A DNA stretch of 64,000 nucleotides from Planctomycetota bacterium (GTDB taxonomy: Bacteria > Planctomycetota > Phycisphaerae > UBA1845 > PWPN01), in assembly GCA_022711465.1 (NCBI GenBank), contig JAKLEZ010000010.1, positions 124,001 to 188,000 of the forward strand. The letters run 5' to 3'. The position numbers were made by a program, and so were the translations under genes. This document shows, in pieces, positions 1-9,271 of this stretch; positions within the stretch are counted from its first letter, which is position 1; every line of letters starts with the position of its first letter. The notes beneath the pieces are model-generated. The model had not been told where the DNA came from. It saw only the letters and a program-made list of their open reading frames with translations, and did not search any database.

Positions 1-606
1 TCCTTCGAGCAGCTGATGGAGATCACCCGGGTGACGGTTGCGCTGGTGAAGCAGCTTGCCCCCCGGGCCCAGACGCTGATCAATCTGGTTGCCCCCTGGG
101 GCGAGTACTATGCCCGGAATCAGAGGACGATACCGCCGATGCTCTACGCGGACATGGTTGTCCAGAGTGGGATCGGCTTCGATGGGGTTGGGGCCCAGTT
201 CCTCTTCGGCCCCTCGTCGGACGGCATGTTTGTGCGGGACATGTTCCAGATCTCCGAGAAGCTGGACCGGCTCGGCAATCTTGGCAAGCCGGTGCACATC
301 ACGGCGGTTCAGGTTCCGTCGCGGTCGTTCAGCGACGGGCGAAGCGGCGGTTGCTGGCGGACGCCGTGGGACGAGAACGTCCAGGCGCTGTGGGCCAAGG
401 AGTTTTACACCATTGCGCTGAGCAAGCCGTTCATCGAGAGCGTCACCTGGCTCGATCTGGTCGATCGCGAGGCCGGTCTGATTCCGTCGGGGGGGTTACT
501 GCAGGCCGACCTGACGCCGAAGGCTGCCTTCAAGGTCCTCAAGGATGCCCGGGCGGAGCTGCTGGGGGTCACCCGTCGTCCGCCCGCCGCCCAGACTGCC
601 AGCTGA
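1..606 (+). CDS. GH10-like protein, C-terminal part (5' end outside window), nucleophile missing
   Basis: The reading frame is open from base 1, so only the last ~200 residues are present. The C-terminal pattern follows the GH10 xylanase barrel: a strand ending KPVHIT, then QALWAKEFYTIALSKP, a WLDLVDR segment in the place of the family's WGLxDxxSW, and GLLQADLTPKAAFKVL matching the usual LLFdxxxxPKPAyxal ending. In active GH10 enzymes the nucleophile Glu sits in ITELD; here the same strand reads ITAVQV, so the Glu is replaced. The protein is therefore either an inactive relative or uses another residue. It lies upstream of a URO-D-type gene in a carbohydrate-degradation neighbourhood. The family call is inference from a partial sequence. 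The missing Glu is read directly, although the alignment is by eye. Confidence 0.6.
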   Translation, partial: SFEQLMEITRVTVALVKQLAPRAQTLINLVAPWGEYYARNQRTIPPMLYADMVVQSGIGFDGVGAQFLFGPSSDGMFVRDMFQISEKLDRLGNLGKPVHITAVQVPSRSFSDGRSGGCWRTPWDENVQALWAKEFYTIALSKPFIESVTWLDLVDREAGLIPSGGLLQADLTPKAAFKVLKDARAELLGVTRRPPAAQTAS

Positions 607-748
607 GTCGTGTTCCTCCGTGGGATGAGCCATTGCCGGGTTCCCAGAATCCGCCCCATGGCCGGTGGGCCCGTCGGCCGGTTGAGGCCGCACGGGACAG
701 GGACTGGCCGAATGCTGACTGTTGAACGCTCCAGTCAGGGAGACTCCG

Positions 749-1738
749 GTGAATCACGTTGAACGTTTCCGCGCGGTCATGAGTTTCCAGCCGGTGGATC
801 GGGTGCCGCGGTGGGAATGGGCCATGTGGTGGGATCTGACCATCGATCGATGGCATTCCGAGGGACTGCCGACCGAGCTGACCGGCGTGTTCGAGATCTC
901 GCAGCACTTCGGGCTAGACCCCTACTACCAGTTCTGGTTCAGCACCACCGAGGAGACCATCGAAGCCGCGCAGCACCATGTCGAAGGCGTCGTGGCCACG
1001 ATGGACGACTACCTCGCCATCCGGCCGAGGCTGTTTCCGGAACACGATGCCGCCATTGAATCGATGCGGCCGTGGGCCGACCGGCAGGCACGAGGCGAGG
1101 TCGTGGTCTGGGTCACGTTGGAGGGCTTCTTCTGGTTCCCCCGAACCCTGATGGGTTTCGAGAAGCTGATGTACGCATTCCACGACCAGCCGGAACTGAT
1201 CCACCGGATCAATCAGGACCTGCTGGACTTCAACCTCCGCATTCTCCAGCGGATTTCGAGAGCCTGCGTGCCGACCTTCATGACCCTGGCGGAGGACATG
1301 TCCTACAACCATGGCCCGATGATCTCGCGGGCCACGTTCAACGATTTCATGGCCCCCTACTACCGCAGACTCGTTCCCGCCATGCGCGAAATGAACGCCG
1401 TCCCGATCGTCGACACGGACGGCGATGTCACCCTTCTGGTTCCATGGCTTCAGGACATGGGCGTGGCCGGCGTACTGCCCCTGGAGCGACAAGCAGGGGT
1501 GGACGGCATGAAGCTGCGCCGGTCCTTTCCCCACCTGGCCATGATCGGCCACTACAACAAGATGGTCATGAACCAGGGCGAAGCGGCCATGCGAGCCGAG
1601 TTTGAGCGGTTGCTGCCGCTGATGCGGACCGGCGGATTCATCCCCAGCGTCGACCACCAGACGCCCCCTGGCGTCTCGCTGGAGGAGTACCGGCAGTACC
1701 TCCGGCTGCTGGGGGAGTACACGAGGATGCCGCGGTAG
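749..1738 (+). CDS. Uroporphyrinogen decarboxylase (URO-D) family protein
   Basis: This 329-residue protein resembles URO-D superfamily members that are not HemE, such as the corrinoid methyltransferase and MtaA/CmuA-like branches. Visible features are the N-terminal RFRAVMSFQPVDRVPRWEW block, the SYNHGPMIS segment, the VPIVDTDGDV strand and the GFIPSVDHQTPPGVSLEEY ending, where a His replaces the cysteine ligand of true methyltransferases. I chose the GTG start at 749 because AGGGAG at 737-742 is well spaced for it; a TTG at 722 would extend the protein upstream without a Shine-Dalgarno. Planctomycetes encode many such proteins beside sugar-degradation genes and their substrates are mostly unknown. 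It is convergent with the downstream isomerase-like gene, 36 bp away. The family call is fairly secure; no substrate is proposed. Confidence 0.8.
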   Translation: MNHVERFRAVMSFQPVDRVPRWEWAMWWDLTIDRWHSEGLPTELTGVFEISQHFGLDPYYQFWFSTTEETIEAAQHHVEGVVATMDDYLAIRPRLFPEHDAAIESMRPWADRQARGEVVVWVTLEGFFWFPRTLMGFEKLMYAFHDQPELIHRINQDLLDFNLRILQRISRACVPTFMTLAEDMSYNHGPMISRATFNDFMAPYYRRLVPAMREMNAVPIVDTDGDVTLLVPWLQDMGVAGVLPLERQAGVDGMKLRRSFPHLAMIGHYNKMVMNQGEAAMRAEFERLLPLMRTGGFIPSVDHQTPPGVSLEEYRQYLRLLGEYTRMPR

Positions 1739-1774
1739 AATTGGGGGCGGGTGAGCGGGACGAACGCCCGGCTT

Positions 1775-3316
1775 TCAGGCTCCCGACAGGCTCTCCCACC
1801 TGATGCCCAGCTTGCGGGCCGCGTACCCGGCGGCGTCGAGATGGTCGCCGTAGACCATTACCCAGTGCGAATCGCGGACCTCGGTCAGCAGCCTTCTCCA
1901 ATTCCCCAGAATCTCGACATCCTGCTGGGAACGGCAGATCTCGTACTGCGGGTTGCCCCTGACCTTGCCCTTGAAGCCGAGCCATCGGCCGGTGGCGTAT
2001 TCCGGATCGATGAAGGTGACTTCGGTGCCCTCGGGGATATCCACCTTGGAGGAAGCGCCGTAGTCCGACTCGTAATGGGTCATGATCGCAGTTGGCTCGT
2101 AGCGCTGGGCATTCATGCGCCGCGGTGCGGCACAGTGGGCGCAGGTTACGATCCCCTTGTGCGGGAAGGTGGAGTTGTGAAGAAACACCGGCGTACCCGC
2201 GATGTGCCGAAGGAGGATGCCGGCCGGAATGATGACGAAATCCGACTCGCAGAAGGCCAGCAGTCCCTCATCGTTGAGCAGGCCGAGTGTCAGACAGGCA
2301 GTCGTGCGCGACATGGGCATGATGGTCCGCATGCAGTCTTTGATCGTGAACACCTCGGCCCCATTCTCGCGCATGAGCTCCTTGAACAAGCCGTAGAGCA
2401 TGAAGGCATTGACCACGAACGACTTGTCGGTCTGCAGCTTCGTGCCGGGCAGGGACAAGAACCGATCGGCCCAGCGAGCGGCGAGTGACATCCGGCCGGT
2501 GTCGGCCATGGTCTTCTGAATCCGAGGCTCGAGATCCTGGTAAGTTGTCTCGACGATCTCGATCCTGTGTTTTTGTCGGGCCACGTCGGGCGCGGCCGGG
2601 GCGTACTTGCCCCAAGGACCGCCCAAGGCGACGATACGCGTCCCGAGGAGGTTCCTGGCGCCATAGAGCCCGCGCAGCCGCCAGGCCAGGTCGGTGATGT
2701 CATCGACCACGACATCATCCACGGACAGGTTGCCGAGAGCGGGGGCGGCTGGTCCAGCCGCCCCCGGCTCGTCGGTGGCCAGATAGCGGCTGCTGAGCGC
2801 CTCGTACCAGTAGTAGATTGGCCCGCTGCGATGGCGGACGAACAGAATCACCGGATGATCCCTGGTGACGCAGGCCTGGAGGGTGTCACCCGACCCTGTG
2901 GCCGGATAGACGATATCGGCGTCACGCTCGGCCCGGTGAACGGCGGCTGCCTCTTCGACCGACCTGACCTTGACCGCCGGAAGGAATTCGAGGCGACCGA
3001 CCGCCTGATCCGCCAGGGCTTTGAGCTCCCGGGTGATCCGCTCGATTTCCTGCCCGGCGGCTTCCTCGGTCTGCACGCCGCCCCAGGACTTCCATGACGC
3101 CGCCTCGCGTTTCCGGGGCACTTGGTACATCAGGACCGGCTGGACTCGCAGGGGGCGTCCGCCGATGCGAAACGGGCGATCCGGATCCCACGCTTGGGCC
3201 CTCCAATCGCCGCCTTCGGAAGCTGGAGCGGCCGCTCGCGAGACCAGGGCGATACTCAGGGCGGTTCCTGCGGTGGCGCCCAGCAATTCCCTGCGATTCA
3301 GGCACGTGCATCCCAT
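1775..3316 (-). CDS. Tat-signal L-fucose/L-arabinose isomerase-like protein
   Basis: This is a 513-residue protein. The C-terminal half carries the fold signature of L-fucose isomerase-type proteins (COG2407-like): a CLTLGLLNDEG helix, a CESD acidic site, AGTPVFLHNSTF and GIVTCAHCAAP. The N-terminus has a twin-arginine motif (NRRELLGATAG) followed by a hydrophobic stretch, so export through Tat is predicted, which is unusual for a sugar isomerase homologue. The ATG at 3316 is preceded by GAGGAGG on the minus strand. Isomerases of this family interconvert aldoses and ketoses with a metal ion; whether this exported relative keeps catalysis is unknown. It is followed on the same strand by no close gene and preceded, 229 bp upstream, by the GH78 gene, so co-expression with rhamnose-releasing enzymes is plausible. 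Confidence 0.65.
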   Translation of the reverse strand: MGCTCLNRRELLGATAGTALSIALVSRAAAPASEGGDWRAQAWDPDRPFRIGGRPLRVQPVLMYQVPRKREAASWKSWGGVQTEEAAGQEIERITRELKALADQAVGRLEFLPAVKVRSVEEAAAVHRAERDADIVYPATGSGDTLQACVTRDHPVILFVRHRSGPIYYWYEALSSRYLATDEPGAAGPAAPALGNLSVDDVVVDDITDLAWRLRGLYGARNLLGTRIVALGGPWGKYAPAAPDVARQKHRIEIVETTYQDLEPRIQKTMADTGRMSLAARWADRFLSLPGTKLQTDKSFVVNAFMLYGLFKELMRENGAEVFTIKDCMRTIMPMSRTTACLTLGLLNDEGLLAFCESDFVIIPAGILLRHIAGTPVFLHNSTFPHKGIVTCAHCAAPRRMNAQRYEPTAIMTHYESDYGASSKVDIPEGTEVTFIDPEYATGRWLGFKGKVRGNPQYEICRSQQDVEILGNWRRLLTEVRDSHWVMVYGDHLDAAGYAARKLGIRWESLSGA

Positions 3317-3545
3317 GGGGTGTTCCTCCTCAACCAGGCCGGCTCGCTCGCCGACGCGAACGTTCGCGGACGGTGCGAATGGCACGGATCGAGGTGTGCG
3401 ATTCAATCTATCAGGACTTCAAACCGGGTACAATGCGGTTCGCAGGCGACCCTCAGGGGGGTTGCGCGGGAGGCGTTTCCGTATTGGCCCTGGGCATCTT
3501 CTGCCCGGCCGTGGTGCGGTGTGCAGCCACAGGAGCCATGCCCCG

Positions 3546-6296
3546 TCACGGCCTCGCGGCAAACTGGTACTCACCGGAGCCAATCTTGAAAACGGCCGCA
3601 CTCTTCTCCCGGCGGAGGGGAGCGATCCTGGGGGTGGCACCCTGGTTCACCGTCACGGTCTGACTCTTGCCGGCGGGAACGTAGACTGTGGCCGTCGTGT
3701 TCGGGGGGATGGTCACGTCCATCACCAGGGTGTCATTCTCTCGTTTCCATTCGCTGGTGATCCGGCCGCGGATGGAGTCGTAGTGTGCTTTGACCCAGGT
3801 GATATCGCCGACGACCTGTGGCTTGATCACGATGTTCGCGAAGCCGACCTCGCCCGGATCCTGATCGATGCCTGCCAGGCCGTTGTAGAACCACTCCTCG
3901 ATGTGACCCAGCATGCAGTGATTCTGCGAGAAGCCACGTTTCGGATCCCACACCTCGGTGAGCGACGTAGCGCCCTGTTCGATCTGGGCGCCGTAGCTGG
4001 GCACATTGCGCTGGTTGGTCATGTCGAACAGCACATCGGAGCGTCCGCCCTGGCGGAGGGCCTGCACGAGGAAGCGATGCCCGATGTCGCCGGCGGTCAG
4101 ATGGTTGTCATGGACCCGGACGTCCTTGACCAGGTTTTCGAGAATGTCGGCGACCCGTTCGTGCTCGGCCAGTCCGAGCACGAGGGGGATGGCGTTGGCC
4201 GCCTGACTGCCGGTGGCGTACTGCCCGGTGTCGGGGTGGAAGAACTGGTGGTTGAACGCCGCGCGGATATCCCCGGCCAGTTGAGCGTATTTCTCCGCGT
4301 CGGCCGTATTGCCAAGCAGGCGTGCGGTTTCGGCAACGATGGCCGCATCGCAGTAGTACATGGCCGTGGCGGTCAGTGGAATGGGCGTATGCTGGGACGG
4401 CCCGTAGGGAGCCGGGCCGAAATCGCACCAGTCGCCGAGGCCATGGGACACGATCAGATCCTTGGCCGTGGTGCCCAGGTAATCGACGTATCGCTTCATG
4501 CAGTCATAGCGACTCTCCAGGGCCCTACGTTCGCCGTAGCGCTGCCAGGTCAGCCAGGGCACGATGACGGCCGCGCTTCCCCACTCGGGCGAGTCGCGGA
4601 AGCCCTTGCTGAAGACGGTATACTCCGGAGCGATGTCGGGGACGAGGCCGTTGTCGAGTTGAGCCTCGGCGGTATCGTCGCTGATCTTAACATAGAGGGT
4701 GGCCACATCGAAATTGAACATGATTGCCGGGCCGAGCAAATGCGGAACCTCGAGCCAGCCGAGTTTTTCGCGGTGGGGGCAATCCGTGTTGACGCTCTGC
4801 AGATTGCTGCGAATCGCGGCCAGGATGATGTCGTGGATGTTGTTGAACAGCGGGTTGGAGCAGGAGAACTCACCGACGACTGGAGCGGAGGAATGAACGA
4901 AGTGTCCTTCCAGTTCGAGGAGTACCGGCCTGCCGGCGGCCTGGGCGGCGTCGCGAGCCGCGCCTTCAACCTGCACGTATCGGAAGCCGTAGTAGGTGAA
5001 TTGCGGATGCCAGGTTTCCTCGCCATCACCCTTGAGCGTGTACACGAAGAAGCATGGCCCGCCTGAACCGCTCTGATCGGCGAAGCCCTTGGGGTTGAGC
5101 AGCTCGGCGGGGATCAGTCTGAGCTGGGTGCCGGCCGGCCCCCTGACCTTGATCTGTGGCCAGCCGGAGAAGTTCTGTCCGAGGTCGTAGATGCAGACGC
5201 CGGGACCGGGCTCGGTGACCTTGACCGGCTTGAAGGTCTTCATGATTCGGATCGGCGGGGCGGACTGTGAGCGGAGCCTGCCGCCCGGGCCATCGACCAC
5301 GGCCGCCGGCTGCCATGCCTCGTCGTCGAAGCCGGGTCGATCCCAGCCGCTCTGTTCGAGACGGGCGTCGTAATCTTCTCCGCCGTAGATGCAGGAGAAC
5401 GTGATCGGCGACGCCGCGACACGCCAGGACTCATCGGTTCCGATCTCGGTCGTCGTCCCGTCAGCGTATTCGATGTGCAACTGCAGGATGAGCTTGGGTG
5501 GTCCAAAGGAACCGGTGAACTTGACGTATCGCCCGCCGACGACGTTGTACATGCCGTTGCCGAGCATGATGCCGAGGGCGTTCCGGCCCAGGGCGATGTT
5601 CGCGGTCACATCGTAGGTGGAGTACAGGCAGGTCTTGCGATAGTGGGTCCAACCCGGGTCGAGCACATGGTCACCGACCTTGCGGCCATTCAGCCGCACC
5701 TCGTTGAAACCAAGTCCGCAGACGTAGAGGCGTGCCTGGGTGATGGGCTTGGTGATTTCGAACTCGCGGCGGAGAATGGGCAGGGGCTGCTGCGTGACAG
5801 CGGGCTTGGCCGGTTGCGTGGTTGCCGGGGCGGTGGACGGGGCTGGTTTCCAGCCGATCCATCGAGCCTGCCACGGCTTGCCCGCCGCCAGCCCCATGCT
5901 CCAAGACGCCACCTTGCTCCAGGAGGAGGCCTGTCCGTCGCGATCCCAGACCCGGACCTTCCACCAGCACTCCTGGTGAGCCTGCAGCGGCTTACCCGCG
6001 TAGGCGACCTGGGCGGTCTGACTCGTCATCACCTTCCCGCTGTCCCACAGGTCGCCTTCGTCGGTCTCAAGTCGGAGCCGCTCGCCGGCCACCAGGACCT
6101 GGTAGGCTGTCTGAACCTGCCCCCGGGCGGCGGAGGTCAGGATCCAGCCCAGGCGCGGAGCGGCGACGTCAATGCCGTCGGGCTCGACCCGATACTCGCA
6201 TCGAAGGCCGTCGGCCGAGATGGCCGACTCGGCGTTGGCCGTCGTTGCGGGTGTTACGGCCAACGAGGCCAGCAGGGCACATGTTCGCGTGGTCAT
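3546..6296 (-). CDS. GH78 alpha-L-rhamnosidase, secreted
   Basis: This is a 916-residue protein of typical family length. It begins with a short signal peptide (MTTRTCALLASLAVTPATTANA), then the N-terminal Ig-like part (LRCEYRVEPDGIDVAAPRLGW), the carbohydrate-binding-like WMARW-type block around residue 140, and the rhamnosidase N domain with RLYVCGLGFNEVRLNGRKVGD. The catalytic (alpha/alpha)6 barrel starts near DCPHREKLGW, where the Glu corresponds to the family general acid. HCMLGHIEEWFYNGLAGI holds the second catalytic Glu. The C-terminal beta-sandwich ends at the TGA at 3546. The ATG at 6296 has GGGAG upstream. The enzyme would release terminal L-rhamnose from pectin, glycosides or algal polysaccharides outside the cytoplasm. 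Its neighbours (isomerase-like and unknown secreted proteins on the same strand) suggest one sugar-use unit. Confidence 0.92.
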   Translation of the reverse strand: MTTRTCALLASLAVTPATTANAESAISADGLRCEYRVEPDGIDVAAPRLGWILTSAARGQVQTAYQVLVAGERLRLETDEGDLWDSGKVMTSQTAQVAYAGKPLQAHQECWWKVRVWDRDGQASSWSKVASWSMGLAAGKPWQARWIGWKPAPSTAPATTQPAKPAVTQQPLPILRREFEITKPITQARLYVCGLGFNEVRLNGRKVGDHVLDPGWTHYRKTCLYSTYDVTANIALGRNALGIMLGNGMYNVVGGRYVKFTGSFGPPKLILQLHIEYADGTTTEIGTDESWRVAASPITFSCIYGGEDYDARLEQSGWDRPGFDDEAWQPAAVVDGPGGRLRSQSAPPIRIMKTFKPVKVTEPGPGVCIYDLGQNFSGWPQIKVRGPAGTQLRLIPAELLNPKGFADQSGSGGPCFFVYTLKGDGEETWHPQFTYYGFRYVQVEGAARDAAQAAGRPVLLELEGHFVHSSAPVVGEFSCSNPLFNNIHDIILAAIRSNLQSVNTDCPHREKLGWLEVPHLLGPAIMFNFDVATLYVKISDDTAEAQLDNGLVPDIAPEYTVFSKGFRDSPEWGSAAVIVPWLTWQRYGERRALESRYDCMKRYVDYLGTTAKDLIVSHGLGDWCDFGPAPYGPSQHTPIPLTATAMYYCDAAIVAETARLLGNTADAEKYAQLAGDIRAAFNHQFFHPDTGQYATGSQAANAIPLVLGLAEHERVADILENLVKDVRVHDNHLTAGDIGHRFLVQALRQGGRSDVLFDMTNQRNVPSYGAQIEQGATSLTEVWDPKRGFSQNHCMLGHIEEWFYNGLAGIDQDPGEVGFANIVIKPQVVGDITWVKAHYDSIRGRITSEWKRENDTLVMDVTIPPNTTATVYVPAGKSQTVTVNQGATPRIAPLRREKSAAVFKIGSGEYQFAARP

Positions 6297-6405
6297 CAGG
6301 CAACTCCCGTCGCTGCAATGGGTTCACTCACACCAATCCTGCCGCCGCGGCACCTGCGAAGTGAGCGACGCACAGGCCCACAGAGAAGCCGCCACGACGA
6401 CGGCA

Positions 6406-8934
6406 TCATCGCTCCTGCTTCGACTCCAGAACCAGGGCATCCACGGCATGGGCCGCCAGCTTCAACCGACCGGTCGACACCTCACCAATCGCTTCCCCGT
6501 TCAGCAGGGAGACCGCGCGGCAGCCGGCTGCCTCCTTCAGGTTGATGCTCAGCCGGCACTGCTGCTCGGTTTCGGTCGTGTTCATCAGCGTGAAGTAGAG
6601 TCCCTTGGACGGCTCTCTCCCCCACCGCTCGACCCAGACGGCTTCGTTCGAGGCGGCGGCATGCGTGACCGGTTCCCAGCCCGCCTGGGCGACCCGCCGG
6701 ATGACGGGCATGTACCTCTGGAACAGTTCGCGATCGCGGTTATACCACGTCGGGTTGGCGAAGTAGCAGTTGGTGCTGGCGTTTTCGGAGAAGAATCCGG
6801 GGAACATGCCGTAGAACAGGCAAAGCTGCATGTAGCGCTCGGTCATCTCCCGGGTCCAGGTCTCGAAGCGGGTATTCATCAGAAACATATAGGGTCTGTG
6901 CCAGGCGAGCGTTCGCTTGAGGTAGAAGAAGTCCGGACCGGGCGGGGCGAACTTTCCGTCGTGCTGGAAGTTTGTCTCCGTGCCCATGAGATCCAGCGGC
7001 AGAGCCAGAAAGGGGAAGTTGTGGGGCACGGCGTTGGCCATGAGCAGCTTACCGCGCGACCGGATCCAGCCGGCGATGTGTTCGGTCCACTCCTGGGTGG
7101 CCATGGCGTTGAGGATCACCGGCCGGTGGGAGCTGGAATCGAAAGTCAGGGGGAGATCGGCGGCCGCGAAGTGCTCCCGGCGCTGGTTTCTGAGCATGCC
7201 CCAGCCCTCGAGTGAATCGAGGTACACGCCGGCCAAACCGCCCTGGGCCTCGGCGCGGCGTAAGGCGTCCTCAAGCGTTCGCAGGTTGAGGCGGGCGAGG
7301 TTCAAATGGCCGTCCTTTTCGGGCACATCGGGATCGGCCGAGTTGCCGAACACCGCCCCGTCCACCCAGGGCGTATCGAGCACGTCCAGATGCAGGCGGC
7401 CGTCCTCGTCCGCCACGGCTGACTGCTCGACCGCCCAGCTCACGGCGTAGCGGTCCGATCGGGGATCTCGCTGGAACGACCGCGCGTGCGCCAGGGCGGC
7501 GGCATAGGTTCGCGGCATCTCCTTGGGCATGGGCAACCACCAGGTCATCGGCTCGACGTAGACGTATGCCTGGACGCCGTGGTCGTTGTCCCAGCGCACG
7601 TCGTTGTCACCCTCATGGACCGCGAACCCGAAATCCTCCGGTTTCTGAACCGAACTGATGGCGGTGAACGCCATCCAGTTCCCCTGCCGCCGGGGGACAC
7701 GGGCTGGATCGAACCAAGCCGGGAGCAGTTCGTAGAACCGCTGAGCCGTGGCCCTCATGCCCCATGTGGGGTCGGTTTGGACATCGACGACGCTCACCGA
7801 GGCCTGCCCGGGCGTTTTGGTTTCCTTGACCAAGCCGATATCGAACGCCGCGTACAGCTCGCCCGCGGGTCCGGCGTATCCGAACCGGCAGAGGCAGGGC
7901 TGGTTCACAAGGAGGCTGCGGGCCTGGTGGGGACCTGCCACGCAGGCAAAGGGATAGCGCGATGTCTGACCCGTTGTACCGACCCCGGTGTGGGTCACGT
8001 TCTGATAGGCCGCGGACGGCTTGATCACCTGCGATTCGCGTACGTTGTCGTACCAGTGCCAGCCGGCGGCCTTGATGGGTACGACGTAGTACAAGGCAAC
8101 GGCCCGATCGCGACCGGCGAGGTCCTTGACGGTCATGTCGATCCGCCGGCCGCCGGGCACGGCGGCTGTCTTGCTGGTCACGGCAAGTTGCAGCTCGGGA
8201 ATCTGGACGGTTGCGTCGGAATCTCCGGCCTCGCGAACGCGGAAGAAATCGCCGTCGGCGGCCACGTCGCGAAGGTGGATCTCGCCGGTCGCGTCGGCCG
8301 CCGGGGACCGTGCCTCCCCTGCCGGCTGCACGCCCACGCCGTCGAAGACGAAGGATGGACCGGTTGTCACTGCCTCCTTGAGCGAGACGTCATCGAACCA
8401 GACCCTGCCCTTGCGGCCGCGAAAGAGGGCATGGACGCTGATCTGTCTGACCGGCTTGTCGGGTACGATCCGGACCTGGCGATACTCCCAGTCGTGTGTG
8501 CCGCAGGAGAAGGATGCCACCCGTCCCCAGAGGGGGGTTCCGTCCTGGTAGATGATGTCCACGTAGATGGAGTAATCGGCGTTCGGGGTCCCGACCACGT
8601 TCTCAGCCCTGCTCCAACCGGACGCGATCAGTAGCCGGGGCTCCCTGCGATCCAGGTTCAGGGACTGGCTGAAGCCCATGCCGAGCTTGCCGGCCGAATT
8701 GTCGCAGCGCACACTCATCTGCCCCCCGTGGTGGGCGTCCCGGTCGACTTCGCCCCCCTGTTCGTACCACGACCAGGCTTCCGGCTTTCGGCCATCCAGG
8801 CCTTCGAAGCCCCCGTTGGCCAACAGCTCTATGCCGGCGGATGCGGCCGGCACCTTCTTGGCCACGGGCGTCGCCGCGGTGGCGATGACGCTCGAACACG
8901 ACAACCATACGACAAGAAGCGACCTGGTTTTCAT
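6406..8934 (-). CDS. Large secreted protein of unknown function, CBM-like N-terminus and possible barrel domain
   Basis: This is an 842-residue protein from an ATG at 8934 with GCGGAGCC upstream; longer upstream starts lack a ribosome site. It has a signal peptide (MKTRSLLVVWLSC). The next region, ELLANGGFEGLDGRKPEAWSW to GRKGRVWFDDVSLKEA, is the jelly-roll shape of CBM4/9-type carbohydrate-binding modules. The middle and C-terminal parts (about residues 400-800) hold motifs such as GVYLDSLEGWG, SRGKLLMANAVPHNFPFL and RYMQLCLFYGMFPGFFSENAS. They read like an (alpha/beta)8 glycosidase with acidic residues at strand ends, but I do not recognise the family. The gene lies 109 bp upstream of GH78 on the same strand, so the two may be co-transcribed. 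A role in polysaccharide binding or cleavage is inference from context and the N-terminal module only. Confidence 0.7.
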   Translation of the reverse strand: MKTRSLLVVWLSCSSVIATAATPVAKKVPAASAGIELLANGGFEGLDGRKPEAWSWYEQGGEVDRDAHHGGQMSVRCDNSAGKLGMGFSQSLNLDRREPRLLIASGWSRAENVVGTPNADYSIYVDIIYQDGTPLWGRVASFSCGTHDWEYRQVRIVPDKPVRQISVHALFRGRKGRVWFDDVSLKEAVTTGPSFVFDGVGVQPAGEARSPAADATGEIHLRDVAADGDFFRVREAGDSDATVQIPELQLAVTSKTAAVPGGRRIDMTVKDLAGRDRAVALYYVVPIKAAGWHWYDNVRESQVIKPSAAYQNVTHTGVGTTGQTSRYPFACVAGPHQARSLLVNQPCLCRFGYAGPAGELYAAFDIGLVKETKTPGQASVSVVDVQTDPTWGMRATAQRFYELLPAWFDPARVPRRQGNWMAFTAISSVQKPEDFGFAVHEGDNDVRWDNDHGVQAYVYVEPMTWWLPMPKEMPRTYAAALAHARSFQRDPRSDRYAVSWAVEQSAVADEDGRLHLDVLDTPWVDGAVFGNSADPDVPEKDGHLNLARLNLRTLEDALRRAEAQGGLAGVYLDSLEGWGMLRNQRREHFAAADLPLTFDSSSHRPVILNAMATQEWTEHIAGWIRSRGKLLMANAVPHNFPFLALPLDLMGTETNFQHDGKFAPPGPDFFYLKRTLAWHRPYMFLMNTRFETWTREMTERYMQLCLFYGMFPGFFSENASTNCYFANPTWYNRDRELFQRYMPVIRRVAQAGWEPVTHAAASNEAVWVERWGREPSKGLYFTLMNTTETEQQCRLSINLKEAAGCRAVSLLNGEAIGEVSTGRLKLAAHAVDALVLESKQER

Positions 8935-9271
8935 GACAGGCTCCGCCTGGAATCCACCGGACAAGGGAAGCCGACCCATCGATGGTGCCAGCCCTCCCGT
9001 CCGAGCGCCATGCATCATACCTCTTCCTCGGATGGCCGTAAGGGGTGTCATGACCTGCGTCGCCATCGCGGTTGTCCCGGAGATTCCGCTTTCACGCCCG
9101 GGCTGAAGGATGCCGAGCAGAACCGTCGGCGTACGCTGAGCCCTGCAATGGTCATTGCGACGGCGAGGCGATACGATGATTGAACACAGCCTGGTGGCGT
9201 CGCCGGGCACGCGTGGCCAAGCGAACCGGCCGCATCAACCCGCACGGAAGAGCCTGGGAGGAGTACCCTTC
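8935..9271. other. Divergent intergenic region between unknown secreted protein and CE7 esterase
   Basis: The 337 bp separate two divergent start codons. The only site I can support is the GGGAGGAG ribosome site at about 9256-9263 before the esterase ATG. No convincing promoter pair, terminator or RNA gene is visible; open frames here are antisense or upstream extensions of the flanking genes. Confidence 0.5.

Noticed and set aside
3021-5066. A 681-codon plus-strand open frame across the isomerase-like and GH78 genes
   Set aside because: It is antisense to two clear genes; its sequence shows no domain and mirrors the codon bias of the opposite strand.
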